Assembly: GCF_003024515.2 (NCBI RefSeq)
Contig: NZ_PYIX02000018.1
Location: 1-64,000, forward strand
Length of the DNA stretch: 64,000 nucleotides
Direction of reading: 5' to 3'
From: Acinetobacter sichuanensis
GTDB lineage: Bacteria; Pseudomonadota; Gammaproteobacteria; Pseudomonadales; Moraxellaceae
Shown: in pieces, positions 38,824 through 48,903 of the stretch
Layout of the letters: every line of letters begins with the position of its first letter
Position numbering within the stretch: the first letter of the stretch is position 1
The notes under the pieces: generated by a model
Seen by the model: the letters and a program-made list of their open reading frames with translations, nothing else
Database searches by the model: none
What the model was told of the DNA's origin: nothing
Program-made: the position numbers and the translations under genes

Positions 38824-39891
38824 TTAGATACGTTTTGGTAAATTACTCACCCAATTTAATAGATTGGTTGCATCGTTAGTACGAGATTGCGAAGTGCTTG
38901 CACCCAATAACACGACAACGGCAGGACGGTTATTTACTGTCGTGTGCATTACAACACAACGCCCTGCTTCATTAATATAACCTGTTTTTGAAATATTAAT
39001 GTTCCAACCACCATTACGCACCATTGCATTGGTATTGTTGGATTTTAAAATACGATAACCAAGATTAAAGTCATAATGTGCTGTAGTAGAAAATTGACGA
39101 ATCAAACCATACTGAGATGCAGCACTCACTAAAATTCCTAAATCACGTGCTGAAGAAATGTTATGCGGGTCTAAACCTGTAGACTCGGTATAATAAGTTG
39201 AACTCATTCCTAATTGACGTGCTTTTGCATTCATTGCAGCAACAAAGGCAGGTCGTCCACCTGGATAAGTCCGTGCTAAAGCGGCTGCTGCTGGATTTTC
39301 AGATTTCATTAATGCAACCAATAACATCTCTGCACGGTTCATGGTATCGCCAACTTTTAGAGTTGAGCTTGAATTTTTACCACCAGCTCCAGCAAAATCA
39401 ATTGATTGCAACATAATGTCTTCAGACATATTTAAACGAGCATCTGCTGTGACCACAGCCGTCATTAACTTGGTAATAGACGCGATAGGTAAAGCAGTAT
39501 TGGTATTTTTACTATAAAGCACCTCACCAGTATTTGCATCCATGACCAAAGCAGCGCGTGCGCTTACAGAAGGCTGGTTTAAATATCGGTTAGTATCTGA
39601 AATTTGAACAGATTGCTGAATTGGTGCTGCGGCTGTTGTCGTTGTTGTATATGTTTTAGTTGGTGGCGCAGATAAATAGGTCACAGAACCTGGTGGAGAT
39701 GGTTCGTCGTCATCTTCACTGACTGACATATCGCCATTGAGTAACTGGCTCGCATCATCGGCTGACCAGCTCATAGAAGCATGTTGTGTCCCCCCTGAAA
39801 CATTTACAAGATCTGCAAAGCTTGCCGAACTCAAACTGAGTAGCACTGCTGCAGACAGGGCATGCATTAACGTTTTTTTTGACTTTATCAC
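38824..39891 (-). CDS. pbpG: D-alanyl-D-alanine endopeptidase PBP7/8
   Basis: A 355-residue periplasmic low-molecular-weight penicillin-binding protein that cuts D-Ala-meso-DAP cross-links. A signal peptide ends near SASFA. A Thr/Pro-rich stretch (about 60-95) precedes the catalytic domain, which has SxxK in IASITKLMTAVV, SxN as SEN in MKSENPAAAAL, and KTG in NISKTGYIN. Divergent from gacA over 231 bases. PBP7/8 affects envelope integrity and serum survival in A. baumannii. Confidence 0.93.
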   Translation of the reverse strand: MIKSKKTLMHALSAAVLLSLSSASFADLVNVSGGTQHASMSWSADDASQLLNGDMSVSEDDDEPSPPGSVTYLSAPPTKTYTTTTTAAAPIQQSVQISDTNRYLNQPSVSARAALVMDANTGEVLYSKNTNTALPIASITKLMTAVVTADARLNMSEDIMLQSIDFAGAGGKNSSSTLKVGDTMNRAEMLLVALMKSENPAAAALARTYPGGRPAFVAAMNAKARQLGMSSTYYTESTGLDPHNISSARDLGILVSAASQYGLIRQFSTTAHYDFNLGYRILKSNNTNAMVRNGGWNINISKTGYINEAGRCVVMHTTVNNRPAVVVLLGASTSQSRTNDATNLLNWVSNLPKRI

Positions 39892-40122
39892 GGTAACTTA
39901 CTCATTCAGGGAGGCTTTTTGCACTATTGCTAATTACCTCAATTATGACTTACATTTATACTCAAACATGACTAATATTGAATAATCAAATTAGCTACGT
40001 CATTGTGCATAAAAGTTTAAGAAAGATTACGAATAGCATTGCTAATTTTGTTATGACATTGCAAGTACTTTTTGCTTTGTGTAACAAAAAAGTTGCTTTT
40101 TTGAAAATATAAGGAGGTCTTA

Positions 40123-40758
40123 GTGATCACGGTTTTAGTGGTAGATGACCATGAATTAGTACGTACGGGCATTTGTCGTATGCTTGAAGATCAAGCTGAT
40201 ATTCAAGTCATTGGTCAAGCTGAATCAGGTGAAGAAGCCATCGCCATTGTCCGCCAACAACACCCTAATATTGTTTTACTTGATGTTAATATGCCCGGTA
40301 TTGGTGGCGTTGAAACAACACGTCGTTTATTACAGACCGCCCCTGACACTAAAGTATTAGCTGTGAGTGGTTTAGCAGAAGAACCTTATCCTTCTTTATT
40401 ATTAAAAGCAGGTGCGCGTGGTTATATCACGAAAGGTGCCCCGATCTCTGAAATGGTTCGTGCAATTAATAAAGTGATGCAAGGTGGTAAATATTTTAGT
40501 GCTGATATTGCCGAACAACTTGCAAGTTCTTATTTGTCGGACAACCAAAGCTCTCCTTTCGATGCTTTATCTGAACGTGAAATGCAAGTGGCGATGATGG
40601 TTGTCAATTGTATTAGCGCACAAGAAATTTCTGATAAACTTTTTGTTAGTGTCAAAACGGTCAATACTTATCGTTATCGTATTTTTGAAAAGTTAGGCAT
40701 TGATAGCGATGTTAAATTAACCCATTTAGCAATACGCTATGGTTTAATCAAACCATAA
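40123..40758 (+). CDS. gacA: GacA/UvrY-family response regulator
   Basis: A 211-residue NarL/LuxR-type regulator. The receiver domain has VVDDHELVRTGI, phospho-acceptor Asp in VLLDVNMPGIGG, and ITKGAPISEMV. The C-terminal HTH (about 145-205) has FDALSEREMQVAMMVVN and VSVKTVNTYRYRIFEKLGIDSDVKLTHLAIRYGL, which follow UvrY/GacA closely. The start is GTG at 40123, with AAGGAGG upstream. In other gammaproteobacteria GacA with GacS drives Rsm/Csr small RNAs; in Acinetobacter gacS is elsewhere. pilS follows after only 13 bases. Confidence 0.93.
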   Translation: MITVLVVDDHELVRTGICRMLEDQADIQVIGQAESGEEAIAIVRQQHPNIVLLDVNMPGIGGVETTRRLLQTAPDTKVLAVSGLAEEPYPSLLLKAGARGYITKGAPISEMVRAINKVMQGGKYFSADIAEQLASSYLSDNQSSPFDALSEREMQVAMMVVNCISAQEISDKLFVSVKTVNTYRYRIFEKLGIDSDVKLTHLAIRYGLIKP

Positions 40759-40771
40759 ATTTGGCATAAAA

Positions 40772-42358
40772 ATGAATACTATGTGGCCTGCGGTAGCAAA
40801 CTCACTTCAACAAACCATTTACCGTTTAGGCACATTATATTCAGTTTATAGACTCACTTTATCTTTCTGTCTCATCAGCATTTTTTTGTTCACATCTGAA
40901 CATAATGGACTCAATTATCTACATAGCAAATTGTATTTTGACAGCTTAATTATTTTTGCTGTGATGAGTCTAATCCAGTTACTTGCTCTCAGATTTATCC
41001 ATCAATTTATTGCACAGCAGCTCTTTGCTATTTTTATTGTTGATATTTTATTTTTAAGTACTTTAACCTTTTCCTTAGGTGGACCAAATCTTTCGATTAG
41101 TCTGCTTTTTGTGATTATGGTATTTTCAGCCAATTTTTTACTGCAAAAAAATGAAGCTTTAATTGTTACTCTTATTTCAGTCATTGCCGTAATTTATCAA
41201 CAATTTGTTGGTAGTTTTTTAGATATTTCTAATCTCAATAATATTAGTAATAGTGCCCTTTTGGCTTTTCTATTTTTTATTGTGTATGGCATAGGACAAA
41301 TTTCAATTCAACGCTTTAGAGTTTTAGAAACGATTAATTCTCTACAGTCTTTAGAACTTTTAAAATTACAAAATATTAATCGTTATATTTTAGAACAAAT
41401 TGAACTCGGCTATTTGGTTTTAGACGAAAATTATCGCATTGTGGTATGCAACCCTGCGGCATGTTCTTTATTAGGAATTGCACCTTTATATGCCTATTCA
41501 CATGAACAATATTCATTGATCAAATTTCAAAAAGAGTTATTTGATTTATTACAAAAACGACCTTTAGAGGATGGGCAACGTTTTCAATTTGACTCAGCAC
41601 AAAGTCATTATACGATTGATATTCGTGTACAAAAGCTTCTCGTTCCACATCAAGCTTTAAGCCTTTTAACTTTAGAAGATGCACAGAAAATTAATCAAAA
41701 AGCACAACAGCTCAAACTGGCGTCTTTAGGGCAACTTTCAGCGAGTATTGCCCATGAAATTCGCAACCCACTTGCCGCAATTTCGCAAGCCAATGAGTTA
41801 AATTTAGATGCTGATGAAGAGCAACGCCTCATGCTCAATCAAATGATTCAAAAGCAGACGCATCGTATTAACCATATTATTCAACAAACTTTAGATATGG
41901 CAAAAAATAAAAAAACCACCATATCAGACATTCAACTTGAAGTATTTTTTAAAGATTTATTCATCAATGACTTAGCAGATGTAAAAAATAAAATTGCGTT
42001 AAGTCTGCCGCAAAACTATGTAATTCAGTTTGATGATTCACAGTTAAGACAAGTTTTGATTAATCTCATTCGTAATGCGATAAGACATAATTCACATGAT
42101 GCTGATTTTATCCAAATTCTAGTGCATACTGAGGCTCAACATCTGTTTATTGATGTGATAGACTTCGGTCAAGGTATTACACATCAAAACCTAGCGCAAT
42201 TATTTCAACCATTTTTTACAACTGAAATTAATGGTACAGGTTTAGGTTTATATTTATCGCAGAGTATCTGTGAAGCAAATCAAGCAAAGCTCATTTACAT
42301 AGAGCAGAAAAAACAACAAGGGGCATGCTTCCGAATAGAGTGCCCATTTAAAACTTAA
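40772..42358 (+). CDS. pilS: PilS-type sensor histidine kinase
   Basis: A 528-residue kinase. Six hydrophobic segments (about 20-180) form the membrane sensor typical of PilS. A PAS-like domain follows (about 205-310, ILEQIELGYLVLDENYRIV). HisKA has ASLGQLSASIAHEIRNPLAAIS with the phospho-His, and HATPase has NLIRNAIRHN, DFGQGI and GTGLGLYLSQSI. In Pseudomonas PilS/PilR switches on pilA through sigma-54, sensing pilin in the membrane. The kinase looks intact while its partner pilR, 17 bases on, is broken. Confidence 0.92.
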   Translation: MNTMWPAVANSLQQTIYRLGTLYSVYRLTLSFCLISIFLFTSEHNGLNYLHSKLYFDSLIIFAVMSLIQLLALRFIHQFIAQQLFAIFIVDILFLSTLTFSLGGPNLSISLLFVIMVFSANFLLQKNEALIVTLISVIAVIYQQFVGSFLDISNLNNISNSALLAFLFFIVYGIGQISIQRFRVLETINSLQSLELLKLQNINRYILEQIELGYLVLDENYRIVVCNPAACSLLGIAPLYAYSHEQYSLIKFQKELFDLLQKRPLEDGQRFQFDSAQSHYTIDIRVQKLLVPHQALSLLTLEDAQKINQKAQQLKLASLGQLSASIAHEIRNPLAAISQANELNLDADEEQRLMLNQMIQKQTHRINHIIQQTLDMAKNKKTTISDIQLEVFFKDLFINDLADVKNKIALSLPQNYVIQFDDSQLRQVLINLIRNAIRHNSHDADFIQILVHTEAQHLFIDVIDFGQGITHQNLAQLFQPFFTTEINGTGLGLYLSQSICEANQAKLIYIEQKKQQGACFRIECPFKT

Positions 42359-42375
42359 TTTAGGTTATTGGGGAT

Positions 42376-43714
42376 ATGACCACACGACAACCATTAGTTC
42401 TACTTGTGGACGATGAGCATGACTTGTGCGTGCTAATGCAAATGACTTTGGCACGAATGGGGATCAAAACACATATTGCACATCATCTACAACAGGCAAA
42501 ATTGTTCTTTAGTGAACACAAATACAACGCATGTATTACCGATTTAAATCTTCCTGATGGAAGTGGTTTAGACTTGGTTAAACATGTTACACAGCATTAT
42601 CCTAAAGTTCCTATTGCGGTACTCACCGCTTATGGAAATATGGAAATTGCGATTGCTTCCTTAAAGGCAGGTGCCTTTAGTTGATTTTAGTGAAGATAAT
42701 TTACAGCTTGAGCATCAACTTCTTATTGGTGAATCTAAACCAATGTTGAAATTGAAAGAAACCATCAAGAAAGTAGCTCGCTCACAAGCCCCTGTTTTTA
42801 TTTCTGGTGAATCAGGTACAGGAAAAGAAGTCGTTGCCCACTTAATTCATAAATTAAGTAACCGCAGTGATAGTGCATTTGTCGCGATTAATTGTGGGGC
42901 AATTTCTGAAGAATTAATCGAACGTGAATTATTTGGTTCTGTGAGCGCAACAAGTGCAGGAACGACACCTGATAAATTAGGCTTAATCCAATCTGCAAAT
43001 GGTGGATGCTTATTTTTAGATGAGATTGCTGAACTTTCGTTGACCACTCAAACCAAGTTATTACGTGCGTTACAAGAAAAGAAAATTCGCCCTTTAGGCA
43101 GTGATCAAGAAGTTGATGTGGATTTTCGGATTATTAGCGCAACAAATCAAAACTTAGAAGAACGTGTACAACAAGGAAAATTTCGTCAAGATTTATTTTT
43201 CCGTATTCATGTCATGGACTTACACTTACCACCTTTAAGAGAACGTGGCAAAGATATTCTTATCTTGGCACATCATTTTATTAAAAATATTTGTTTGGAA
43301 TGGGATATTCCAAGTAAAGTTTTAAATGAAGATGCAAAACGTTTTTTACAAGTGCAGCCTTTTGCAGGCAATGTTCGTGAACTACGCAACATGATTGAAC
43401 GTGCCATCACCTTATGTGATGAACATGTGATCGGTATTGAACACCTTCAGTATTCACAGAAACGTAATTTTAACGTTGAGAAAACTGAAGAACAAATCAA
43501 TATCGAGCCACGTTTAGCCACGCAGCCCATTTCCAATAATATTCCTTCAGAAGGTTTAGAGCAGTTTTTAGAAAATGTAGAAAAAGAGGTTCTTCTAAAC
43601 GCTCTCAATCAAACCCATTGGAATAGAACTTTAGCTGCGAAAAAACTTGGTATGACCTTTCGATCTTTGCGCTATCGTTTAAAAAAGTTTGGTTTAGATA
43701 GCGAAGAAGACTAA
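42376..43714 (+). pseudogene. pilR: pilR, broken by deletion/frameshift in the receiver domain
   Basis: Frame 1 (42376-42684) encodes a receiver domain with VDDEHD and Asp in ITDLNLPDGSG, up to AIASLKAGAF, then stops. Frame 2 (GTG 42671-43714) encodes LLIGESKPM, Walker A GESGTGKE, Walker B CLFLDEIAEL, and an Fis-type HTH (LAAKKLGMTFRSLRYRLKKFGL). PilR should continue DFxxKP and helix 5 between these; about 20 residues, including the conserved Lys, are missing and the frames differ by one. The sigma-54 contact loop (GAFTGA) is also unrecognisable: ELFGSVSATSAGTTPDKLG. A separate AAA+-HTH polypeptide could be made by reinitiation. Confidence 0.85.
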
Positions 43715-43721
43715 AGTTAGG

Positions 43722-44894
43722 CTAGTGATGCTTTAACAAAAGTTCAGACACATTATTTAAATATGTGTCTTCTTTCATATCTAAAGACCACGTATATTCT
43801 TGATTTGGAGCAATGCCTGTACCATCAATCATGCTGTCTTTCGGGGTAAAATAATGTGACACTGTCATTTGCAATGCCGCACCATTAGGCAATGGAAAAA
43901 GCTTTTGTACAACTCCTTTGCCATAGCTTTTCTCACCAATGACCCAAGCACGTTGATGTTCTTTCATTGCAGCAGTAAAAACTTCTGCAGCAGATGCCGA
44001 ACGATGATTAATTAAGATCCCCATTTTAATATTTGGGAACTCATTTCCAGGCAAAGCTTGAAATTGTTGATTGCCTTCTGAACGACTTTTAGTTGAAACG
44101 ATCGTTCCTTGATTTAAAAATAAATCGGCTGTTTCAACCGCAGCAGACAACAGTCCACCAGGATTATTACGCAAATCAATAAGGACAGCTTTTAAACGAG
44201 GCGAATTATATTCTTCTAAAATACGTTTAATTTCATTTGCGGTATCTTGTTGAAAAACCTTTACTTTTAAAAGCAGAACTTGATTATGTAATAACATAGG
44301 TTCAATATCAGCGATTTCTAATTTTTTATTACGCAATAACGTAATGGCAGTGCTTTTAGGGTTTAACTGTAGTTGAAAACTAGAACCAATTGAACCATGT
44401 AGTAGATCTTCAACTTGTTCGGCATTTAAATTTTTTAACTCTTGATTATCAATTTTAAAAACCGTAAAACCTTCTTTTAATCCTTGTTTCGCTGCATCTG
44501 AGTTTTCTTTTAATTGACTAATTTGCCACTGATGCATATGTGTATCAAAGATCAGTTTAAAATCGACAGTCGCTAAATCTGCCTCTGTATATTGTATTAA
44601 TTGTTTATATTCTTCTGGGCTTAAATAACGCGAGTAACGGTCTAGTCCACCAACAAGCCCTTTGATTGCTTGTAAAAATAATGTGTCATCTGGTTTTTCT
44701 TGTACATAGTTGTCTTTCACTAAGCCATAAATCTGTACAAATTGTTCAATTGACTCAATCGGAACTTCTGTAGTCCCTTGTTCTATTTCATTATCAAAGT
44801 CTAGGACTACGGATTGCTCCGCAGCCCAAAGAGAATGGCTTCCACTAGCAATTAACCCTGTTAAAACAGCAATGTATTTCCAAGCTTGAGCCAT
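43722..44894 (-). CDS. ctpA: Carboxyl-terminal processing protease (S41)
   Basis: A 390-residue periplasmic serine protease with an N-terminal signal (about 1-25, ending WAAEQS). A PDZ domain (about 95-170) is followed by the S41 catalytic core with LIDLRNNPGGLL, Ser in NHRSASAAEVF and Lys in EKSYGKGVVQ, the Ser/Lys dyad. CtpA-type proteases trim or degrade envelope proteins such as peptidoglycan hydrolases. It is 19 bases after gpmI on the minus strand, a common neighbour pair. GGTGAG precedes the ATG. Confidence 0.92.
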   Translation of the reverse strand: MAQAWKYIAVLTGLIASGSHSLWAAEQSVVLDFDNEIEQGTTEVPIESIEQFVQIYGLVKDNYVQEKPDDTLFLQAIKGLVGGLDRYSRYLSPEEYKQLIQYTEADLATVDFKLIFDTHMHQWQISQLKENSDAAKQGLKEGFTVFKIDNQELKNLNAEQVEDLLHGSIGSSFQLQLNPKSTAITLLRNKKLEIADIEPMLLHNQVLLLKVKVFQQDTANEIKRILEEYNSPRLKAVLIDLRNNPGGLLSAAVETADLFLNQGTIVSTKSRSEGNQQFQALPGNEFPNIKMGILINHRSASAAEVFTAAMKEHQRAWVIGEKSYGKGVVQKLFPLPNGAALQMTVSHYFTPKDSMIDGTGIAPNQEYTWSLDMKEDTYLNNVSELLLKHH

Positions 44895-44913
44895 TCACTC
44901 ACCTTTTTTGATT

Positions 44914-46461
44914 TTATGGATTTAGCGTAATTAAATTACGTCCCTGCATTTCTTTTGGTGCAGGAATATTCATGAGATTCAACAATGTTGGAGCAACATC
45001 GGCTAATACACCACCTTCTGCAATGGTTGCTGAAGTTGGACCAACATAGATAAATGGCACTAATTCAGTGGTATGTTGAGTATGAACCTGACCGCTGACA
45101 TAGTCTTGCATTTGTTCTACATTACCATGATCGGCAGTAATAATCATATGCCCATGTTTTGCCATCACTGCTTCATATAGGCGACCTAAACCTGTATCTA
45201 CAGCTTCAACAGCTTTGACTGCGGCATCAAAAACACCTGTATGACCGACCATATCACCATTGGCATAGTTCACCACCAATAAGTCATATTCACCAGAGTT
45301 CACCGCAGCAACCAATTGTTCAGTGACTTCTGGTGCACTCATTTCTGGCTGTAAGTCATAGGTTGCAACTTTTGGTGATGGAATCAAAATACGCTTTTCA
45401 CCTACATATTCATCTTCACGACCACCACTAAAGAAGAATGTCACATGTGCATATTTTTCAGTTTCGGCAATACGTAACTGAGTTTTGCCCAATGAAGATA
45501 AGTATTCACCAATTGAATTTTTCAGTTCTTCAGGCATATACGCAACAGGTGCATCAATCGTTGCCTGATAACGTGTCAACATGACAAATTTAGACAGATT
45601 TGGTACAACTTTACGTTCAAAGCCTGCAAAGTCTTTTTCAACAAAAGCTTTGGTGATTTCACGTGCACGGTCAGCACGGAAATTCATAAACACAATGCTG
45701 TCACCATCTGAAACTTTAGCAATCTCACCGATGCGAGTCGCTTTTACAAACTCATCATTTTCATTGGCTGCATATGCTTGTTCCAAGCCTTCAACCGCAG
45801 AGTCAACAACACGAAGCGCTTCGCCTTCAGTCATTAAACGGTAAGCTTGTTCTACACGATCCCAACGGTTGTCACGATCCATCGCAAAATAACGACCAAT
45901 CATCGTCGCAATACGACCTTGATTTGGATATTGTGCAAATAAAGCATCCAACTTTTCTAATGAAGGTTGTGCACTACGTGGTGGTGTATCACGTCCGTCA
46001 AGGAAAGCATGTAAATAGACTTTAGCACCACGTTTCAATGCCAACTCGCACATTGCCACGATATGATCTTCATGTGAATGTACGCCACCTTGTGACAATA
46101 AGCCCATGATGTGAACTGAGCCATTTGCCGCTTTGGCTTTTTCTACAGCATCGACGAGAACTTCATGCTCAAAAAAAGCGCCATCACGAATATCTTTGGT
46201 AATACGGGTAAAGTCTTGATATAGCACACGACCTGCACCCAAGTTCATGTGACCCACTTCTGAGTTACCCATTTGACCATCAGGTAGACCGACATCTTCA
46301 CCAGAGCCTGAAATTAAACTATGCGGATGCTTTTCTTGCATCATGGTTAGATTTGGCGTTTTTGCTGCTAAAAACGCATTATCTTCGACCGCTTCACGAT
46401 GACCCACACCGTCCATGATCACTAGAACGTGAGGGATTTTGCCAGCAGTTGCATCCGTCAT
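44914..46461 (-). CDS. gpmI: 2,3-bisphosphoglycerate-independent phosphoglycerate mutase
   Basis: A 515-residue Mn-dependent glycolytic enzyme interconverting 3- and 2-phosphoglycerate. It has [11 protein letters not shown], the nucleophile Ser in [34 protein letters not shown] and the C-terminal metal site [12 protein letters not shown] with ITADHGN. The start at 46461 ([12 protein letters not shown]) has AGAG upstream; GTG at 46470 is the alternative. It is followed by ctpA. Confidence 0.96.
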   Translation of the reverse strand: MTDATAGKIPHVLVIMDGVGHREAVEDNAFLAAKTPNLTMMQEKHPHSLISGSGEDVGLPDGQMGNSEVGHMNLGAGRVLYQDFTRITKDIRDGAFFEHEVLVDAVEKAKAANGSVHIMGLLSQGGVHSHEDHIVAMCELALKRGAKVYLHAFLDGRDTPPRSAQPSLEKLDALFAQYPNQGRIATMIGRYFAMDRDNRWDRVEQAYRLMTEGEALRVVDSAVEGLEQAYAANENDEFVKATRIGEIAKVSDGDSIVFMNFRADRAREITKAFVEKDFAGFERKVVPNLSKFVMLTRYQATIDAPVAYMPEELKNSIGEYLSSLGKTQLRIAETEKYAHVTFFFSGGREDEYVGEKRILIPSPKVATYDLQPEMSAPEVTEQLVAAVNSGEYDLLVVNYANGDMVGHTGVFDAAVKAVEAVDTGLGRLYEAVMAKHGHMIITADHGNVEQMQDYVSGQVHTQHTTELVPFIYVGPTSATIAEGGVLADVAPTLLNLMNIPAPKEMQGRNLITLNP

Positions 46462-46534
46462 AATTTTCACTCTTTACTGTTTACAAATTAATCGTCATAT
46501 CTTACCGTTTTTTTACGGCAGACTCTATGTGAAG

Positions 46535-46564
46535 CTGATGGTATTCATTTATAAGTACCATCAG
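46535..46564. repeat. Inverted repeat between lptG and gpmI
   Basis: CTGATGGTA/TACCATCAG, perfect 9-bp arms around 12 bases, 21 bases beyond the lptG stop. Without a U-run it is a weak terminator at best. A second short hairpin, CCGT-TTTTTT-ACGG, lies at about 46505-46518. Confidence 0.55.
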
Positions 46565-46585
46565 TATTTTAAATGAGAAAGATTA

Positions 46586-47656
46586 CTATCTAGCTCGGTA
46601 TAATAAATAACTACCCACACCAAACATCAAGACAATAGGTACGAATACAAACCATGCAGGAGATGGTGAATAAACCAAACTCGCATAGCCTAAAAAGTCT
46701 TGAATATAGTAAAAACCAAGTCCAACAAATAGAGCAATCACTAAACGAAAGCCCATAGACTGTTGACGCAATGGTCCAAAAATAAATGAACAGGCAATCA
46801 AGACCAACGCTAATAAAGCAAATGGCGATCCAACATTTTGCCAAAATGCCAATGAATATGTTTTGGGTACTTGGCTATATTGATCCATATAGCGCATAAA
46901 GCTTACCAATTGACTTGGTGCTAAATCTTCAGGGTCAATCGTCACCATATGCACATATTTTGGTTGTAATGCTAAAGCTAAATTATGCTGGCTATCACGG
47001 TTGAGGGTTGCTCGCCCATCTGTTTGTAAGTTTACTTGTGTCGCTTGACTGAGGTTCCATTGACCATTTTCAACAAAATTACCTTGCTCAGCATTCAAAA
47101 GCGACTTCATGCGATAATCTTGATCGAAGTCAACAACTTGTACTTGCTTTAGATTACCTTTTGAATTGGCATAATCAATATAAATAAAGCGCTGTCCTTC
47201 ACGTGTCCAATAGCCTTTAACTTCGCCTAAGGCTGCAACACTTTGTTTACTTTTGATACTTTTAGCTTGTTCGTTGGTATAAGGCACAACAAATTGGCTG
47301 AGAATAAAAGACAGTACAACCAATAGCATGGCTGATCGCATGACCCAGCCCACAATACGCCATAGGCTAATTCCTGAGGCACGCATCACAATCAATTCGC
47401 TATTTGATGCCATTGAACCCAGTCCAAGCACGGCACCAATCAACGCTGAAATAGGTAAAATTTCATATAGGTATTTGGGTGCGCCCCACAAGACATATTG
47501 CAACGCATTCCAAGCATTATAACCTTCTTTTAAATCACCTAATTCGCCTAAATAAGTAAATAAAACCTGTAAGACTGACAATACAGCTGTTGCACCCAAC
47601 ATTGCGAGCGCTGTTGTATTGACCACATGCTTGGCGACAATTTTACGTGCTAACAT
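46586..47656 (-). CDS. lptG: LPS export ABC permease LptG
   Basis: A 356-residue inner-membrane permease of the LptB2FG transporter that extracts lipopolysaccharide or LOS from the inner membrane. TM segments lie at about 15-35, 65-85, 100-125 and, after the periplasmic jellyroll, at about 275-355. Coupling helix residues GAVLGLGSMASNSELIVMRASGIS are typical. Its start overlaps the lptF stop (TAATG). Confidence 0.94.
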   Translation of the reverse strand: MLARKIVAKHVVNTTALAMLGATAVLSVLQVLFTYLGELGDLKEGYNAWNALQYVLWGAPKYLYEILPISALIGAVLGLGSMASNSELIVMRASGISLWRIVGWVMRSAMLLVVLSFILSQFVVPYTNEQAKSIKSKQSVAALGEVKGYWTREGQRFIYIDYANSKGNLKQVQVVDFDQDYRMKSLLNAEQGNFVENGQWNLSQATQVNLQTDGRATLNRDSQHNLALALQPKYVHMVTIDPEDLAPSQLVSFMRYMDQYSQVPKTYSLAFWQNVGSPFALLALVLIACSFIFGPLRQQSMGFRLVIALFVGLGFYYIQDFLGYASLVYSPSPAWFVFVPIVLMFGVGSYLLYRAR

Positions 47657-48756
47657 TATGATTTCACTCGCTGAATTTGTTTCTTAATCTTAGGTGCTAA
47701 TTTTTGCTTACGGGAAAATAGCGCTGCGCCAATTGCATAAAACAGTAAAACAGCAGGATATGCCCAAATTCCAATTTCACCTTTACTCATACGGGTTTTG
47801 ATTGCCATGAGTGCAACAATTAAACTCGCAAAAATCAGCAAAGCAGGAAATAACTTTAAATAGCGCCCTTGTCGTGGACTCACTTCAGACAACGCTGTGG
47901 CTAACATCAATGCCACAATCATGCTAAATGGTACAAAAATCCGCCACCCCAACTCACTCGCAACAACAGGATCATCGGTATTTTTGAGCAGTTTAGAGAA
48001 AGATAAAGCTTCGACTTCGTTACTTTCAAACTTAGCTTCTTTGTCATTTTCTAAACGTAGACGATAGGACTGAAATTCAGCTTGTGTATATTTTGCTGTA
48101 CCTGGGAAAATCTCGTAACGACGACCTTGCAATAAATCCACAACGTTTGCCGTATCATCAGCAACTTCAACACGCGTTGCTTCTTTTGCCAAAATCATGA
48201 CATCAGGTTTACCCTCTTTTTGAGCGCGTTGATAAAAGAAAATATCTTTTAAATTTTTACGATCGTCAGATAATGAACCTGCATAGATGGTATAAGGACC
48301 TGATGAAATAAATTCTTTGGGTCGGACGAGATCGAAACCTGTACGAACAGCTTGTGTTGAAACCAGTTTTTCATATTCACGAATGCCCCATGGTGACATC
48401 CAGATCATCAGTACACTTTGTACAAATAAATAAATGATCGTTAAAGGAATCAATAAGCGCGCAAGCTGAATTTTACTGACACCACTCCCATTGAGTACCG
48501 CCATTTCATGATCTACATATAAACGACCAAAAACCAGCATTAAACCAATGAAAAATCCCAGTGGTAAAATAAGGGTTAAAAACTCAGGTAAACGGTAGCC
48601 AATGATGCTAAATAAAATTGTGGCATCTAAGCGCCCTTGTGCTGCAACACCAAAATACTTGATCAAACGTCCACCCATCATAATGAGTGTGAGCAGTGCG
48701 ACAACAACTAAAGATGTTGAAACAACTTGTTTGACGAGATAACGTCTTATAATCAA
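47656..48756 (-). CDS. lptF: LPS export ABC permease LptF
   Basis: A 366-residue partner of LptG with the same YjgP/YjgQ architecture. It shows YLVKQVVSTSLVV, GLMLVFGRLYVDHEMAVLNGSGVS (coupling helix), a periplasmic beta domain and C-terminal TM segments. The start is TTG at 48756, with GGAAG upstream. lptF-lptG form an operon divergent from pepA over 147 bases, as in many gammaproteobacteria. Confidence 0.94.
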   Translation of the reverse strand: MIIRRYLVKQVVSTSLVVVALLTLIMMGGRLIKYFGVAAQGRLDATILFSIIGYRLPEFLTLILPLGFFIGLMLVFGRLYVDHEMAVLNGSGVSKIQLARLLIPLTIIYLFVQSVLMIWMSPWGIREYEKLVSTQAVRTGFDLVRPKEFISSGPYTIYAGSLSDDRKNLKDIFFYQRAQKEGKPDVMILAKEATRVEVADDTANVVDLLQGRRYEIFPGTAKYTQAEFQSYRLRLENDKEAKFESNEVEALSFSKLLKNTDDPVVASELGWRIFVPFSMIVALMLATALSEVSPRQGRYLKLFPALLIFASLIVALMAIKTRMSKGEIGIWAYPAVLLFYAIGAALFSRKQKLAPKIKKQIQRVKS

Positions 48757-48903
48757 GGGAATCTTCCAAAGTGAGTTGGGTGAATATGCGTTTTAGTATT
48801 TTACCCGAATGTTAAAAATATAAAACCACATTGAAATTCTATCATTGGTAGTGTTTCAATGGTTTAATGTTTTCAAACGTCTCTAAAGGCATATAGATCG
48901 CAT

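Noticed and set aside
43734-43770. Terminator between pilR and ctpA
   Set aside because: No stem of useful length with a U-run was found in the 7-base gap or adjacent ends; the two genes converge almost directly.
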